Source: Crotophaga sulcirostris
Lineage: Eukaryota > Chordata > Aves > Cuculiformes > Crotophagidae
DNA length: 64,000 nt
Direction: 5' to 3'
Assembly (NCBI GenBank): GCA_013397455.1
Contig: VYZB01000381.1
Span: forward strand, 310,001 to 374,000
The position numbers were made by a program, and so were the translations under genes. Of the stretch, positions 48,850 to 61,790 are shown one piece after another (within the stretch, counting starts at the first letter, position 1; every line of letters begins with the position of its first letter). The notes under the pieces were generated by a model that did not search any database, was not told where the DNA came from, and was given only the letters and a program-made list of their open reading frames with translations.

Positions 48850-51800
48850 ATGCTCTATTTAGGCCATGAACCAAAATTGTCTCAATAAGGAAAGCAACAA
48901 ACAGTACCCAACCTATCTTTTAGACCTAGCCCCTCAATAGTTTTTCATAACTCTTGTGGTCAGCAACTCAGCAAAGGGTAGGGTTTTATGACATAATTTC
49001 CAGAAGCTGTTGCTACCAGGTTTGTCTTGGGAACCATTCGGTCTGGGGACAACACTTCTTGTTAAATCCACTACTTTTTCAGAGTACCAAGAAGTCAGAC
49101 AGAAGCAGGACAGAAGGAGGATGGTAAGAGAGAAAGACTGTTGCTGCTTCAGATACAGAGTCTGACAAACCCAGGAGGGCCCTGCCTTGCTTCTGCAGGA
49201 GAAGGTACCAGGCAGAAGTACCTTGAGAGACCTCTTTGTTTCCAGGGGCTCATTTTGTGAGGAAAGTCATCAAAAACTGATTGGTCAAACAAGATGGTTA
49301 AAACAAACAAAAAAAAATGTTGGTCATTAGCCTTTATTGGCCAGCAGTCTCACTTGGGTTGAATCAGCCCATTTGGCATTATAAGCCTGGGCACAACAGC
49401 TTCATTCCACCCAGTACCTCTTCTGAAGGCACTGCAGGGGGCTGCCACTGGCCTGCAACACAGCACAAGGCTGTGCTTGTGCACATAACATAGGATACCT
49501 CACCAGCAGTGTAAGGATGTTCAGAACATGGTTTGCACATCCTACTGCAGCCCAGCAGATATAAGCACCATTAGATTTGCTATATAAGGATCACTTTTTT
49601 TTGAGCTACTACAGTTCATGTATACAAAGAACAAGAGCACCAATATAAGCCCTAAATATTTGGCAAGCTGTCAAGTGCTCATTAATGAGAAGCTGTAGGT
49701 CAGCTGAACAGACAGGTGAAAGCCCGTGCTCCTATCTTATGTTCCTAAATTTTTACCTGTTCACTGTGAGGCAAAGGATAAGCCCACACAGATGTCTCAG
49801 TGATTAGCTGTCCCAACAACAAAACATATCCAAAAAAGTGCAGTGTCTTAGTGTGGTAGAAGAGTTATTCAATATCTGTGGGATATCCCCAAGCATCACA
49901 TGTGTCCAGAGTTCTCAAGCAAGGGTTCATGCTAGCTACGATACCCAGGGAGGTACCCTGTAGCAGTTTGTCAGAATAAGGCCTGGAGCAACCCAGTAAA
50001 ACCGGTAAATTGTAGCTTTGCCTGCACTGCCATACTATTTCATCTCAGCCAAAACTCTTGACACAATATAAATTCTGCCCCAAACACTCTCTCTAAAAGA
50101 AGAAATTGTTTCTCCAAAAATAGGGGGAGAAGCTGGGTCATCAGATGAGGGCAAAATTGGTTTAAAAGCCGTTAAGAAGAAAGCAACCCAGGCATTCAGG
50201 AGCAATCACAGCTGCTTGAGCTGATCAGGAAAGACAGAGGGAATTATTTATTTATGGACTTCCTGCTCTCCCTGAGCGGGTGTCTCCACTAGGGAAGCTT
50301 TACCAGGGGTGGGGAGCAGGAGGCAGGTGCTGCTTGGAATCCTCTAGAGATTTTCCTGGCCTGGGCCTCAGGAGACTTAAACACAGTTTGTGCCCAAAGC
50401 AGCCAGGAGCCATCAACTATCTTTCTCAGAGCAGGAAAGGCCAGAAAGAGCATCCCACAGGTCTCTGCTGGGATGAAGCACGCAGAAAGCCCCCGGCACC
50501 CAGACTGCCATGCAAGCTTTGCACAGCTTACAGTAAGATCCCTTCAGAGCAATAGCACTTTAGTACACAGCCATTTCTCTCTTCTTGTGCTTCAGCTGCT
50601 TCCCTTTAAACACAGATCAAGTGTCTCTAGGGACTCAGCAAGCATTTAACAGACCTGCCTGATGGAAGGACCTCCAGTGAGAAAACCAAGACCTAAAACT
50701 CCCAACAGACATCCTCAATTCAATCCGCAGCTGATAAAGCAACCCTGAAGTTACATGCAACCATATCCTAACTGCACTGAAAGCACACCAGTCTAGTCTG
50801 TATCCATAGTTCATCTAAGCATCCTAAACTTAAGGGGGAGAGAAGGACAAGCAGATTTTACAGAAGGAAATACAAGAATTTAAAAAGTCAGCATGGAAAT
50901 ACGGGGTTCTTGATATTGTATCAGGATACAGTTCTGTCTTTCTTGATGCAGTTTCTTATTGTTTCCCCAAAATGAAGGATGAAGAGAAGTTATTCCTTAA
51001 AATCACAGCATTCCCTTCAAAACTGATCCTTCACCACTAACTAAAAAAAGAACAATAGAGACAGAGAGAGACAGATCTGCCCAGTCTGACAAATCTGGCA
51101 ACTATGCTATTGTTCTGGCTTTGGTGAGAGGGCCACAAAGGAGAACCAGAGCTTGGATACTATCAAACACCACCAGACTTTGTCACTGGAAGATGCTGCA
51201 GAAGCATGGTGTTACAAAAGGGTCACTGGTGGGCACTGAACAGACTATGTGAGTAGTACAGCCCGCACTGCGTCAATCCACGTCTTCCTGCAATTCATTA
51301 CTGATGAGATGCCCGAGATGGAGATGAAAAGGGCAGGAGCAGGCAGTGAACTACTGCTTTAGACACATCTTATTGCACATTCTCAGTTTATTCCTGTTCT
51401 GCCTCTGCTAGTATATTTTGCATTACTCCCCAGCAATTATATTCTTCCTCAGTTCTGGTCTCAAATCAGTACATTGTTTTGTGCCATTAAAACTGTTGTG
51501 GTAGCAAAATAACTCATTAATGCATAAAGTGCTTTGGGAAACCTTTGAAAAGGAAAAAACTGAAGAACAAGAGAGTATCATATTCTTCAAGATCAGTGAT
51601 CTAAGGTAGCCTGAACATCAAAAAGGTACGAAGTCTAACAGTGAGAGTGTTTTGTCAAGTCCTAACTCAGACTGTTTCCTCCCCAGTCTATATTCCTCCC
51701 CACATATAACAAAGTGATTTCTGCTACTTGTAAATATATAAAACCAAGTTTGTTCTCCCAGTCTATATTCCTCCAAACAAAGGGCAGTCTAAAAAGTATC

Positions 51801-53691
51801 CATTTTCCATTCAATGAAACAGGTCTTATTTGGTCTTTCAAAGGAAGCTTGCTTTGCTACCCATTCAGAGACAGGTTACATATTTAGGGTTTGTGTGACC
51901 TTTGTTTCCCACTCTGGGAAGAACATAATTAAGGATTGATAGCTACTTAGCCCTGAGGAGACTGCTCTAGAGAGGATCGCATCCCACAGGGAGTCAGAGC
52001 ACAACCCAAGGCTCTCTGGGGAGCTATTCTGCTTTGACCATTGACTTGTGGCTTGAAAATCTTTACAGGGCCAAACCAAATACACTGCTAATTCATAAGC
52101 ACTGGGGTTATTAATCTGTGTGCTTTAACACACACTGTTTGGGAAATTCAAGTCATCCCTTAGTTTGCTAAATACAGCTTTAGGTTCTAAAATCCCCCAG
52201 AGTCTACAGTTTCTTTGCCCCTTCATGCTCATTTGCCTTTTTTGATTTCCCTTCCAACTTGCCAAAAGAAAAAAAAAGCTCCATTTTCATTCTGTTCCTG
52301 GCCAGTTGACCTTGCTTTCACAGCCTTGCATGCCGATGTCCCGCACTGCAATGGTCAGGTTACAAAAACAAAAGAACATTTACTTCCTTGTGAAACAGTT
52401 CCCATTGGAATTTTTCAGTCACAATAATTTCTGTAGCATGCTCCGTGCTTTCACAGTGTCTTAATTTTGCAGAAATACAAGGCTTAAACTGCACCCGTTT
52501 ACATGCATTTGACAGCCAGGAGGAGGCCTCTTCTTCCTGCTAAGGTACACTCAGGCCTCTGTACAGGTACCAGATGCCTCCGTACTGCTGGCCACAGGGG
52601 TCCCTCAATGACATTCAGTATTAGTGATGCTCACCTCCTCTCCTCACTTTCTTTGTGTAAGAATGTTACTGCAGTATAATTCAAGGTACACTTTTAAATG
52701 GATTAACTTAAACTGGTGCAAAAGGCACTCAATTACTATTAAAATTAAATCTATTTAGACATCTAATGAGCAAAAATGAAGCATCCTGAAGCTGGCAGGA
52801 GAGCATCCACAGTTTAGATTTTGACTAGTTTAAACAGATTGTTTTAAAATCGATGCAATTTAAAGTGTACGGTTTCCTTGTGTAAAAAAGATCTTCTCTG
52901 GACTGACGAAACAGCAGCACTTGCAAAATAAATGACTGCCTGTGCAAGGGTGCAATGCCCATTAATGACTACCACAAAGCAGCAAGGAAGAGAAGGGGCT
53001 GAGGAGATAAGATCAGTTGCTTGCACACATCTTGTTAGGAAATACTGCATTCAAATTGACAAGCACCCAAGAAAGGGCATCCAAAACTTACAGCCAACTA
53101 ACAAAAGTTTCAGGGACATCCTGATAACCCAGGCTGGAAAACACAAGGAAAAAAACCCCCCACACGTGGAGTTCAGAGATGCAGAATGTTTTCTGACACT
53201 GGCACAGCACGTGCGTTACATAGAGGTGCAGGTGTCTCAGCAGAGGATGCAGATCAGTTATTGCAAAGTGAACATTGCACAGAGCAAGGATGCGCATCTT
53301 GTGTCACTCCTGCCCTACATCCTCACCACCCAGGGCAGCCCAAATAGCCTTGCAATACAGAAAACCCTCTAAAAAGACAGCAGCCTTTGTGGAGGGCTGG
53401 GGTGAGCATCCGCTCCTGTCAAGCAGCCCCCCAGAGCAGGATGTGACTGCGGCTGGCACAACACGTGGGCTAATGAAGATTGAGGCAGGCAGGCAGAGAC
53501 ATCCCCTCAGCCTGTTAATCCACTTAGGGAAGGAGAAAGGAAACCTGAGCTGAATTCCTGCACTCCCTGCAAAGGACTACACTGTACAGGCTTTAGCACC
53601 TAGGCAGAACAACCCCAGCCAGAGCTGAGCAAGGGAGAGCTCCGAGTGCAAGACTGGTGCTTTTGGGAGACAGGAGCAAGAGCAGAAGCAG
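48850..53691. other. Non-coding DNA, one short duplication
   Basis: Nearly 5 kb of unique sequence without recognisable gene, RNA or repeat family. A 18-bp duplication at 51682 and 51757 is listed below. The open frame 52932-53372 (146 codons, plus) has no family features or start context that would support it. Confidence 0.45.
51682..51774. repeat. Direct duplication of an 18-bp word
   Basis: cccagtctatattcctcc occurs at 51682-51699 and 51757-51774, 75 bp apart. The flanks also share a pyrimidine lead (tcctcc / gttct). Origin unknown. Confidence 0.85.
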
Positions 53692-53784
53692 GTCACAGTA
53701 TCACAGAATTACAAGGTTGGAAAGGACCTCTGAGATCATCGAGTCCAACCTATAACCCATCACCAACACCAACCCATCATCGAA
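53692..53784 (-). mobile_element. CR1 LINE, extreme 3' end only (about 93 bp)
   Basis: 'cacagtatcacagaattacaaggttggaaaggacctctgagatcatcgagtccaacctataaccc' up to 'caacccatcatc'. Strongly 5'-truncated, no ORF2 sequence. Confidence 0.95.
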
Positions 53785-55063
53785 CAGCAGTCCCTGGGGA
53801 GAGAGTCAGGGACAGATTTTGTGTCCACTGGCAACAACTGAAGCAAACTGAGCTTTTCTTGCCCTCTTATTAGGAGATGGCAAGAAGGGGCTGAATGTGA
53901 GCTTTAGCCCAAGAGTAGGGCAGGGGGAACACACGCGTCTTGCATCCTTTTCACAGGGCAAAAAGGCTTCCAAAGGGCCCAACTCAGATTTCTGGATTAG
54001 AAAGTCAGAGAGAGCCTTTGTGCCCCAAACACCCATCCCAGCAGTGACAGAAAGCCTCGCAGAAAGCCAGCATTGTCTCCCGCCCCCCTTAACTGGCAGT
54101 TTACCGGGATGATGGGTGCCAATCCCAGGAAATGTCAGATTATCCTTAACCACCAGAGGGTGCTCCCCATCTCAAAGACAGAGTCAATGTCACAGATGTA
54201 CCCAGACAGCTAAAGGAGCCTTTATTTCCAGCAATTGTGGAATTGGAGCAAGAGAAAAATTAGAACATTAATAATAAATAATAATAAATGAATCTGATCC
54301 CATGCCTCACCTCTGTTTCTCCACCCTGCTTTGCCAGGCAAGGGAAGGCCCTCTGTCCCATTTATCATCTGCATCCCACTCAGGTGATTTTTCTCACATT
54401 GGAGGTTAAATCACTTTTATTCTTTCCTCCTAGATCACAGGTCCAGAGCAGCAAATAAACATTTTCCACTGGCCAGGTCTGTGAAGAGTGAGACTCACTT
54501 GCTGCCCGTGAGCACAATTAGGATCACACCCTCTGATCACACACAGTTTTTTCAATGCCAAGGCCTGACCTTACCCCTACAGTGGTCAAGGGGCCACTAG
54601 TCTGTATGTTCAGGTCCATTTTCCCCACTCTGTCCTAAGCTGTTTTTCCAGAAGGCAGAGTGCTGGCTATGCAGAGATGCCTCAGGATGGTGTTTTTGAA
54701 ACATCAGTTTTGGGGCACTAACACTACCTAACCCTGACAATAAGACACCTGTAGGGAAAGACTGTTCATTTTGGTGATGTAGTTCCCCCACAGCTTCTCC
54801 TCCTCCTCCTCTCATCAAAGGGAAGCTGAGGTGGGTGGTTGAGGTTGCACACTCAGGAGCTGGGCACTTGGCAACATGCCACCTTGTGCCTCAGCTTCCC
54901 ATTTGTGTAGGTAAGGAGTAATACCGCAAATCTGCATCGTATCCAGAGAACAGAGCAGTTAGGATTAAATCATAATGATTACATTGCACCCTGAGATTCA
55001 GAAAAGAGTTTAAAGCATGCCAAGTAAGATCAGGTGCCCATGCAAGACAGACTGGCTCTGCTG
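53785..55063. other. Non-coding DNA, nothing recognised
   Basis: Unique sequence with a short AAT-rich microsatellite at 54268-54290. The minus frame 53806-54153 (115 codons) shows no family feature. Confidence 0.5.
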
Positions 55064-55508
55064 AGAGAGGGCAACGAAGATGGTGAAGGGTTTGGAGCAC
55101 AAGCCCTATGAAGAGCGACTGAGGGAGCTGGGGCTGTTTAGCCTGAAGAAGAGGAGGCTCAGGGGTGACCTTATTGTTCTCTACAACTACCTAAAAGGAG
55201 GTTGTGGTCAGGCAGGGGTTGGCCTCTTCTCTTAGGTGACCAGTGACAGAACTAGAGGACATGGACTCAAGCTTTGTCAGGGAAAGTTTAGGCTTGATAT
55301 TAGGAAAAAGTTCTTCCCTGAAAGGGTGATTGGCCATTGGAATGCACTGCCCAGCGAGGTGGTGGAGTCACCAGCCCTGGAGGTGTTTAAGAGGAGATTG
55401 GCTGAGGCACTCAGTGCCATGGTTTAGATGATGGGTTGGTGTTGGTGTTGGGTTGTAGGTTGGACTCGATGATCTCAGAGATCCTTTCCAACCTTGTGAT
55501 ACTGTGAC
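55064..55508 (+). mobile_element. CR1 LINE, 5'-truncated, ORF2 C-terminus with one nonsense codon
   Basis: Begins 'gagagagggcaacgaagatggtgaagg' and ends 'ccttgtgatactgtgac'. On the plus strand the ORF2 C-terminus is in one frame ([42 protein letters not shown]) apart from TAG at 55233-55235, where other copies have CAG (Gln). Same length class and very similar to the copy at 15931-16371. Between these two copies the start points are also similar (both begin near 'caacaaag/caacgaag'). Confidence 0.95.
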
Positions 55509-57194
55509 ATGTCTGGCATAACATCTGTTTGTCCCAGCCTCAGCTTACTCTGATAGCCCAGGTCTGCACATCCTACGGGAAAGCCAGCTCTCATTGGTGG
55601 CTCCCACCCAGCACATGTGCTGCATCTTGCTGTCTGACCACTACAAGAACAGATTGTTGTATTTTCTTAATTGTTCTTTCCTCTCTCCTTTGGTCAGTAG
55701 TGCCAGGCCCTGCCTGAGGGGATTGTTGTCAGAGTTCCTGCTCTTGGATACCCTGGCATGACTTTTTGTTCTGTCCTGTTTAAACCATACAACATAATTG
55801 TCTGATGAAACTGTTAAAACTGAGCAGTTAAACTGCTGCACAAAGGACAGTCATTCAGTCTCTTACACAGATTAAAATGTGTTTGATAGGTTTGGCTTAC
55901 TTAATTTCCAGAATTAGCTGCAGCGCATGTGCGACTAGTGCTTTCCAGGACTTCAGCTGGACATCAGTGATGCTAGTCATTCTTGAGAGGCACCACATTC
56001 TATAGCCAATGGATTTTTCTTCCAGTATTTGAGATTGTGAATGAGGAAGAGAAGGGTGAAGCACAAGAGGGAAAGATTTTATGGTATTTTTCGTAGACAT
56101 TTGCAACAGACAATTCTACTTCCTACAAACAACACATTAGGGATACATGTCACAGCTCCACTTCTTGTACCACTCATAATATTCTCCCACGGAATTATAG
56201 CAAATATGAGACGTGCCATGGAAAGGTTAACCAGCATTAGGTTTGGACCCTGATCATCCCAGTAACATTAATACTCAACTTCTCAACTTGATAGATTTTA
56301 ACATTACACCATTACCATTAGAGTCATTATATATTTGCTCCTAAACATGCACATAATCAGTCATCAAAATAGTGATTATTTAAAATTCGGTATTTTGAGC
56401 TTCTGCATACTTTCCCTAGGAGCTTAAGCTTTGCCATTCTTCCTCCACCCATTACAGCAAAAACTTTTAAAGTTCATAGCTCTAGTGACCTTCTTCCCTC
56501 TTGCATATTGCTTCCATGGGAAAGTTACTGGGGATTTTATTGTTTTAATTACTCGTAGTGTGTTGAAGATCTCAAATATCCTAAATCCCTTCACTGTTGA
56601 GAACAGCAGCATCTGGGTGTCGGTTTTGCTCATGATGGCAAATTACAGGGTCAGATCTGCCTCACTCACACAAATCTCTATCTCAGTGGAGAATGCAACT
56701 TGTGGAATACATAATATATACAATGAGCAGGTTTTGACTACCTGCAATTAGCTGATCTGCAACTACATTAAATGGTAACACTTAATCCAAATGGAGAGGC
56801 TGGGACAACACCATCATACAGCACAGAAATCTGCAAAGCATAACAGGACCTGTGAAACACGGATAAACAAAAAAACTGTATGTAAAATAGGGCAGACTAC
56901 AAATGAAGTAAAAAATTAGGAAATGCCACAATTGTGTTTGCTTTTGAGAAATACTCTTAGCCTTCATGTACATATGCATTATTTTATAGCCCTTAATTAC
57001 ATGATCGTATTTTTTCCACAGGACCCCATCTCAGACTGCATTCAGAAGGGATTGTTTCCATGTAATGAGCAGCTATTTGAGATGCTGGTTTCTGCTTATT
57101 GTTCAGTGTGTGTGGCCCCAGGCCTTATTTACCGCATATTTTTCAAACCTGGCTCTAGAGATTTATTCATTTCCTTATGTATTTTTCTATGAGC
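55509..57194. other. Non-coding DNA, nothing recognised
   Basis: AT-rich unique DNA, no gene recognised. Confidence 0.5.
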
Positions 57195-57370
57195 TTATCA
57201 TTACACTGTCAAAGAGCTTCACCAGCCTAAGATCACTTATTTTCACACACGTCTGTAAGAGGAGGGGGTATTTTTATCCTCATTTTATGGGTGAATGACC
57301 AAAGAGCGTATTAAAAGGTATTTGCTAATTCTAGTTGCCCAGTCTGAGACACCAACAGTCTGACTGATCT
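57195..57370 (-). repeat. MIR-like ancient element
   Basis: The string 'gtctgtaagaggagggggtatttttatcctcattttatgggtgaatgacc' resembles the reversed MIR segment 'cctgtgaggtaggtatttttatcctcattttacaggtgaggaa'. The flanks are too decayed for firm ends. Confidence 0.55.
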
Positions 57371-57653
57371 GTGCTTGCATGGCACTTTGGATTCAGTGTA
57401 TTCCCATTCACTTCATTTGCATCTTTGAGCACTCAGTGTTTCTGCAAAGCAGTCCTTTGGGACCAAAAAGGTCCCTCTAAAATAAGGAACATACAATTAA
57501 ACAACCACTACCACAACAGCTGATTCATAAAACTTGAAAACTATCATACAGAAACGGTCACAGTAAAAAAGTCAACTGGCAGGTCAGAATTTCACTGCCT
57601 CAGATATAAAAGCTTCCCTTCCTCTCCTGCAGTCCCTTGTCTCATTCAGTAAA

Positions 57654-57757
57654 CACCATGATTTAGATGATGGGTTGGTGTTGGTGGTGGGTTATAGGTT
57701 GGACTCGATGATCTCAGAGGTCCTTTCCAACCTTGTAATACTGTGATACTATGATAC
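57654..57757 (+). mobile_element. CR1 LINE, extreme 3' end only (about 104 bp)
   Basis: 'catgatttagatgatgggttggtgttggtggtgggttataggttggactcgatgatctcagaggtcc' to 'ccttgtaatactgtgatactatgata'. Contains only the last codon or two of ORF2, the 3' UTR and two to three ATACTGTG-type units. Confidence 0.95.
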
Positions 57758-59079
57758 CTGACAAATGAGGCAGGGGTCCTACAGATGGTTTCTTTCACTG
57801 TGCAACTCTGATTTATCTCAGAGCATATCTGTCACATGCAGTGAACAATGTAGGGGTCCTATGGAAGAAATAGCACACAGTGACGTAGCTACAACATGAG
57901 TTGTGTGAGACACACAGACAGGCAGACAGAAGTGCACACGGAGGAAAGCTGGCCTTTCCTCAGCCAACTTCCAGTTCTTGCATTAGCACCCTTCAAAGTG
58001 CCCTTTTCACAGAGTTTTTGGGGTTGGGTTTTTTTTGCAACAAGCAAATTCCCTCATGAAGCGTCACAATGACACTTCTGTGGATTAGCAAGAGATGAAA
58101 CCATCACATGGACCACTACAACCATGGTAATGGAGTAAATGGGCTGGAAGGGTAGCTCGTCCTCCTTTGTGAAGACTAACGTGAGGAGCATGAAACAATG
58201 GGTGAATTTTAGATACTGATGACGGCTGAGGAGTAATGATTCAGAGGCTCTTCAGTCCATGTGTCTTGCTCTCTCCTCTCCAGACCATTGCAGCCCAATT
58301 ACTTCTTTTCACTGTTTTTGCATTCTTACTTCATCCCTTTCCTTTTCTCTCGTCTCACACCTCCAGACACCATTCCCCCACACTCCACAGTCCAAGGCTC
58401 CTTGTTCAACAGGTGCTTACAACTACTTGCTTCCCCTCCTCACCTTTTTGCCCAGACCCCCTTATTCTGTCTTTCCATCACTGTTTGGTGGCTCCATTTA
58501 CTGATGCTGCCTCTGCCCTGATGCAGCCCCAGCTGTCCCTGCAGTCTGACTCCAAAGCACAAGCTGATTTAGAGCTATGCAATGAGAAATCTTCTTGATT
58601 TGTTTTTAAATGGAAGGAAGACATAATTCAAGAACATGGCCTACTCTCTACTTTTTCTTTAAAAAAAATAAATGCTGGTTTAGATGAAAACTTCCACAAA
58701 AGAAGTCTATCAGAAGCATAGAAAGTGTGATTAAATCTTGGCAGGGGTATGACTAACTGAAACTAAATTTTACAGGAAGCACTAGTAAAAAGAGATGGTG
58801 CTACTATTCTCTCTGTTGTACATGGCAGTGAAAATGAACATAAAAATTAAGGAAGTTAGTTAAGCAAGAAAAAGCGCTTCTGCCATCTCTTTTTAAGACT
58901 TACCATGGTTGGGTACATCAGCATTTGGATGGTAAGGCTTTGAAAGAAAATGGGGCATTTGTACTCATCTGTGCACTATCCTGGTAGCTTATAGATGCTA
59001 GTACTTATTTGATATACACACCAGCACCCGTCTCAAGCTTGCATCAGCTGGACACAAGATTATACACATCTTAACATCT
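57758..59079. other. Non-coding DNA, nothing recognised
   Basis: Unique DNA. The three overlapping plus frames at 58236-58598 arise from a pyrimidine-rich region (58260-58520) and have no family features. Confidence 0.5.
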
Positions 59080-59440
59080 CACAGAGTCACAGAAAATAAG
59101 GCTAGGACCAGGTCGGGTTGTGCATCCCTGTGTCCCAATGGAGGACCAGCTATAGAAGCATTATTTTTGACAGATGTTTTTCCAGCCTGTTCTGAAAAAT
59201 TTTCAGCCCTTCTCAGACAGTTTCTTGTAATGCTTTTGCATTGTTGCTGGTACAAGTTTGTTACATCAATCCCCCACATTGCAATGAAAGCCCATTTACT
59301 CCCAGCCCTTTCAAGAACAGACATAGCAAACAGCTTGATCACTTCCTCTTGGACAAAGCCTCTTACTATTTGAAGAGATATTCTCTAGACCTTGCCCAAT
59401 ACCTAGATTCTAGAAATATAACCTGCCTAACAGACACAAA
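59080..59440 (-). mobile_element. Ancient CR1 (older amniote type), decayed 3' part
   Basis: Colinear by eye with the reverse complement of old CR1: 'cacagagtcacagaaaataaggctagg', then 'ccctgtgtcccaatggaggaccagctata...cattatttttgacagatgtttttccagcctgttctgaaaaa', then 'cacattgcaatgaaagcccattta', then 'cttactatttgaagagata'. Too many changes for a live reading frame. Confidence 0.7.
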
Positions 59441-61499
59441 TTAGCACCTCCGTCCCTCTAACTTTATTCCTTGGTCTCCAAACTTACCACTTGGAAGGTC
59501 ACAGATTTTTACTCACACCTACAACAAGGAACAACATTGCAGCTAGTAGGCTGGCTTGTGGTAGATAAGTCAAACTTCCCTTTACTTCTAGGGGACTCCA
59601 ATTAATTCAGTAGTAATGTCTCACTGCAGCTACGAAAAAGGGAAAAAAAAAGAGAGTATTAGCCCTTAACTGAGGCAAATATCCCAGCTGGATTCAATTT
59701 CTCATGCTCTTTCAAAATCTCGAGTTGAAATTTGGGAAACTTGAGAAAATATCTTCTCATAAATCAAGGCTGTTGTCTATTACATTTACTACATTACTAA
59801 CTAGAATAGAAAAACTTCTTAGCTGTCTTTGATGAAGCTGAGAGCTGTGCCTGTGGTCCCGACTTCCAGTGCTGTGTCTTGGGCTCAAACCAATCTTTTC
59901 TTACTGATAAGCAACAAAGACCTGCCAGATTTTGTATGAAACAGCTCCCAGGAAACTGCAACTCCACGTTCTTGGTGCATGTGGGTATGAAAGTGTACAG
60001 AATGGCCAGAGTTGTAACTAGAAATGTCATAAAGTTAAAATTATGGGACTTAAAATTATTTGGATAACACAGATTTGCCTCCAGTGTTACAAGCTGTGAG
60101 CTCCTAGGGAAGCCAAGAGCCAATCTGTGCATACAGGAAATAGAGGACCCTTCTCTACCATAGGTGGTGTGATGGGGGAAGGCAAACTGACAGCCCAAAG
60201 GCAACTGCTCTGTGTTGTGTGTTTGCACAACTGTGTGAGAGTGTATTCCTTTGTGATGTTATTCACAGGCCTTGGCCGACAGTAAATAAGACAGTGGAGC
60301 TTGATTCATGAGGGATGACAGGAAATCTATAATGTGTGGGCTCTATAATCTGCTTGCTACTGCGTAGCAAAATGAAAGAACAACAGTCCAATTACTGAGT
60401 CCTTGCTGATCCCAAGCACATCCTCCAGATCTTGTTCTGCTCAGAGAAGTGCGAGTTTATTGGCATCAAGGGAAAGCAAGCTCTTGCACAGGCCATCTTC
60501 CATGCTGGAATGGGAACAGTGTTTTGGAAGCACAAGACTGCCACTACAGTGGATACAAACACAGCCAGGACTGTGGCATGAAGTTCAGAGCAAACTTCTG
60601 GTGAGCTCAGTTCACCCAAGAATCACTCATGTGGACAACAATTGCTGTGCTCCACTGCAGGCACCCCATGTCCCAAAGGGCTGGCAAAGCCAGGGAACAG
60701 TGATCCACCATGGCAGTCTGGCCCAGCTACTTGGTTTGGTGGGGACTGTGAACACCATTCCCCTGCAATAACACAAACTGATCCAGGAAACCAAAAACAG
60801 GGCTCTTATCCACCATGACACAGCAGCTGAGATACAAATGGTGTCCAGAAAGCAACTTAAGGGGAAGGAGACAAAAGCCAGAGGGAGATGGGGATTCTGG
60901 GGTCAGACAGAAGAGGGAGGGCTGAAGATAGGATTCACACCAGGTGGAACAATGGCCCATGAGAGAGCAGGGAGGAAGTCTGTGCAGACCAAACTGCTCT
61001 CATACCATCAATGCTGAGGACACATGGAAAGACAGAAGGAGGTTTCTCTGACAAAACAGCAGTGGTGGTGGTGGGAGGGAGGAGGGCTGCCAATTCCAGA
61101 CAGAAGGAAAAGGAAATAATTGTACTTCCTACTGTGCAGTGTCAGAAAACCCATAGGGCTGCCCGAGGCTGGGAAGGCACAGGACAGCTCAGCTGAGGAT
61201 CTTGGCAGTTTAGAGGACAGTTCTCTCATTTTTCTCTAACCAAACGTATGCTTTTCTTTCCTTGTGTGGCCCTTACCACTTAACACCTTTCAGATCCATC
61301 TTCTGCTCCCAAGGGGCAAGGGGAACCTTTCTCAGTCTGGCAACAGGTAAGCAGCATGGCGGGATGGGGAGGGGGGGAACAATTGCCACTCAATCCTTGG
61401 CAAAGGCCTTCCTTGCTGAGCACACACCCTGGGGACTGCGGTCCTTTCCCTGCTTTCTCCTACCACCATCTCTGCTGCCACCTCCCCTCCCTTGTTATC
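59441..61499. other. Non-coding DNA with one exon-like string
   Basis: Unique sequence. A plus-strand exon-like string (61294-61346) is discussed under the findings. The open frame 60403-60771 (122 codons, plus) is the longest here but has no recognisable domain. Confidence 0.45.
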
Positions 61500-61790
61500 T
61501 GTCAGTAAACAGTAATTAAAGATGTGGCCTGCTTGATAAAGCTGCTGCCCGCCCTCACACGGTGCTGCCCTCTCGGACGTGTCTAATTAAAATCCTGATG
61601 AGAAGATGAAGAAATCCCAGCAGCTGGGAGTCTGCTGACTCTCCCTGTGCTCGGCCTCTTCATTACTGACGACGAGGCAGAGAGATATAAAGGGACCCCG
61701 GGAAACGCTCCGGCAGACCAATCGATACAGCCTTTTGTGGGATGTGATGGACCACTCAGGCCTGCCTTTTGAACTGTGTGGTTAATGAGG
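61500..61790. other. Strong candidate conserved non-coding element
   Basis: Dense, non-repetitive, moderate GC, with two TAATTA cores (61513-61518 and 61584-61589), gataaag, ccaatcgata and preserved CpGs (ctcacacggtgctg, tctcggacgtg, actgacgacg). A TATA-like TATAAAGG lies at 61686-61693. No plausible protein. This looks like a developmental enhancer in texture; not proven. Confidence 0.4.

Noticed and set aside
52932..53372. 146-codon plus-strand frame
   Set aside because: No family features, no promoter or splice context and ordinary base composition for the region; fits chance.
60403..60771. 122-codon plus-strand frame
   Set aside because: No domain, and overlapped by equal-length frames on the other strand.
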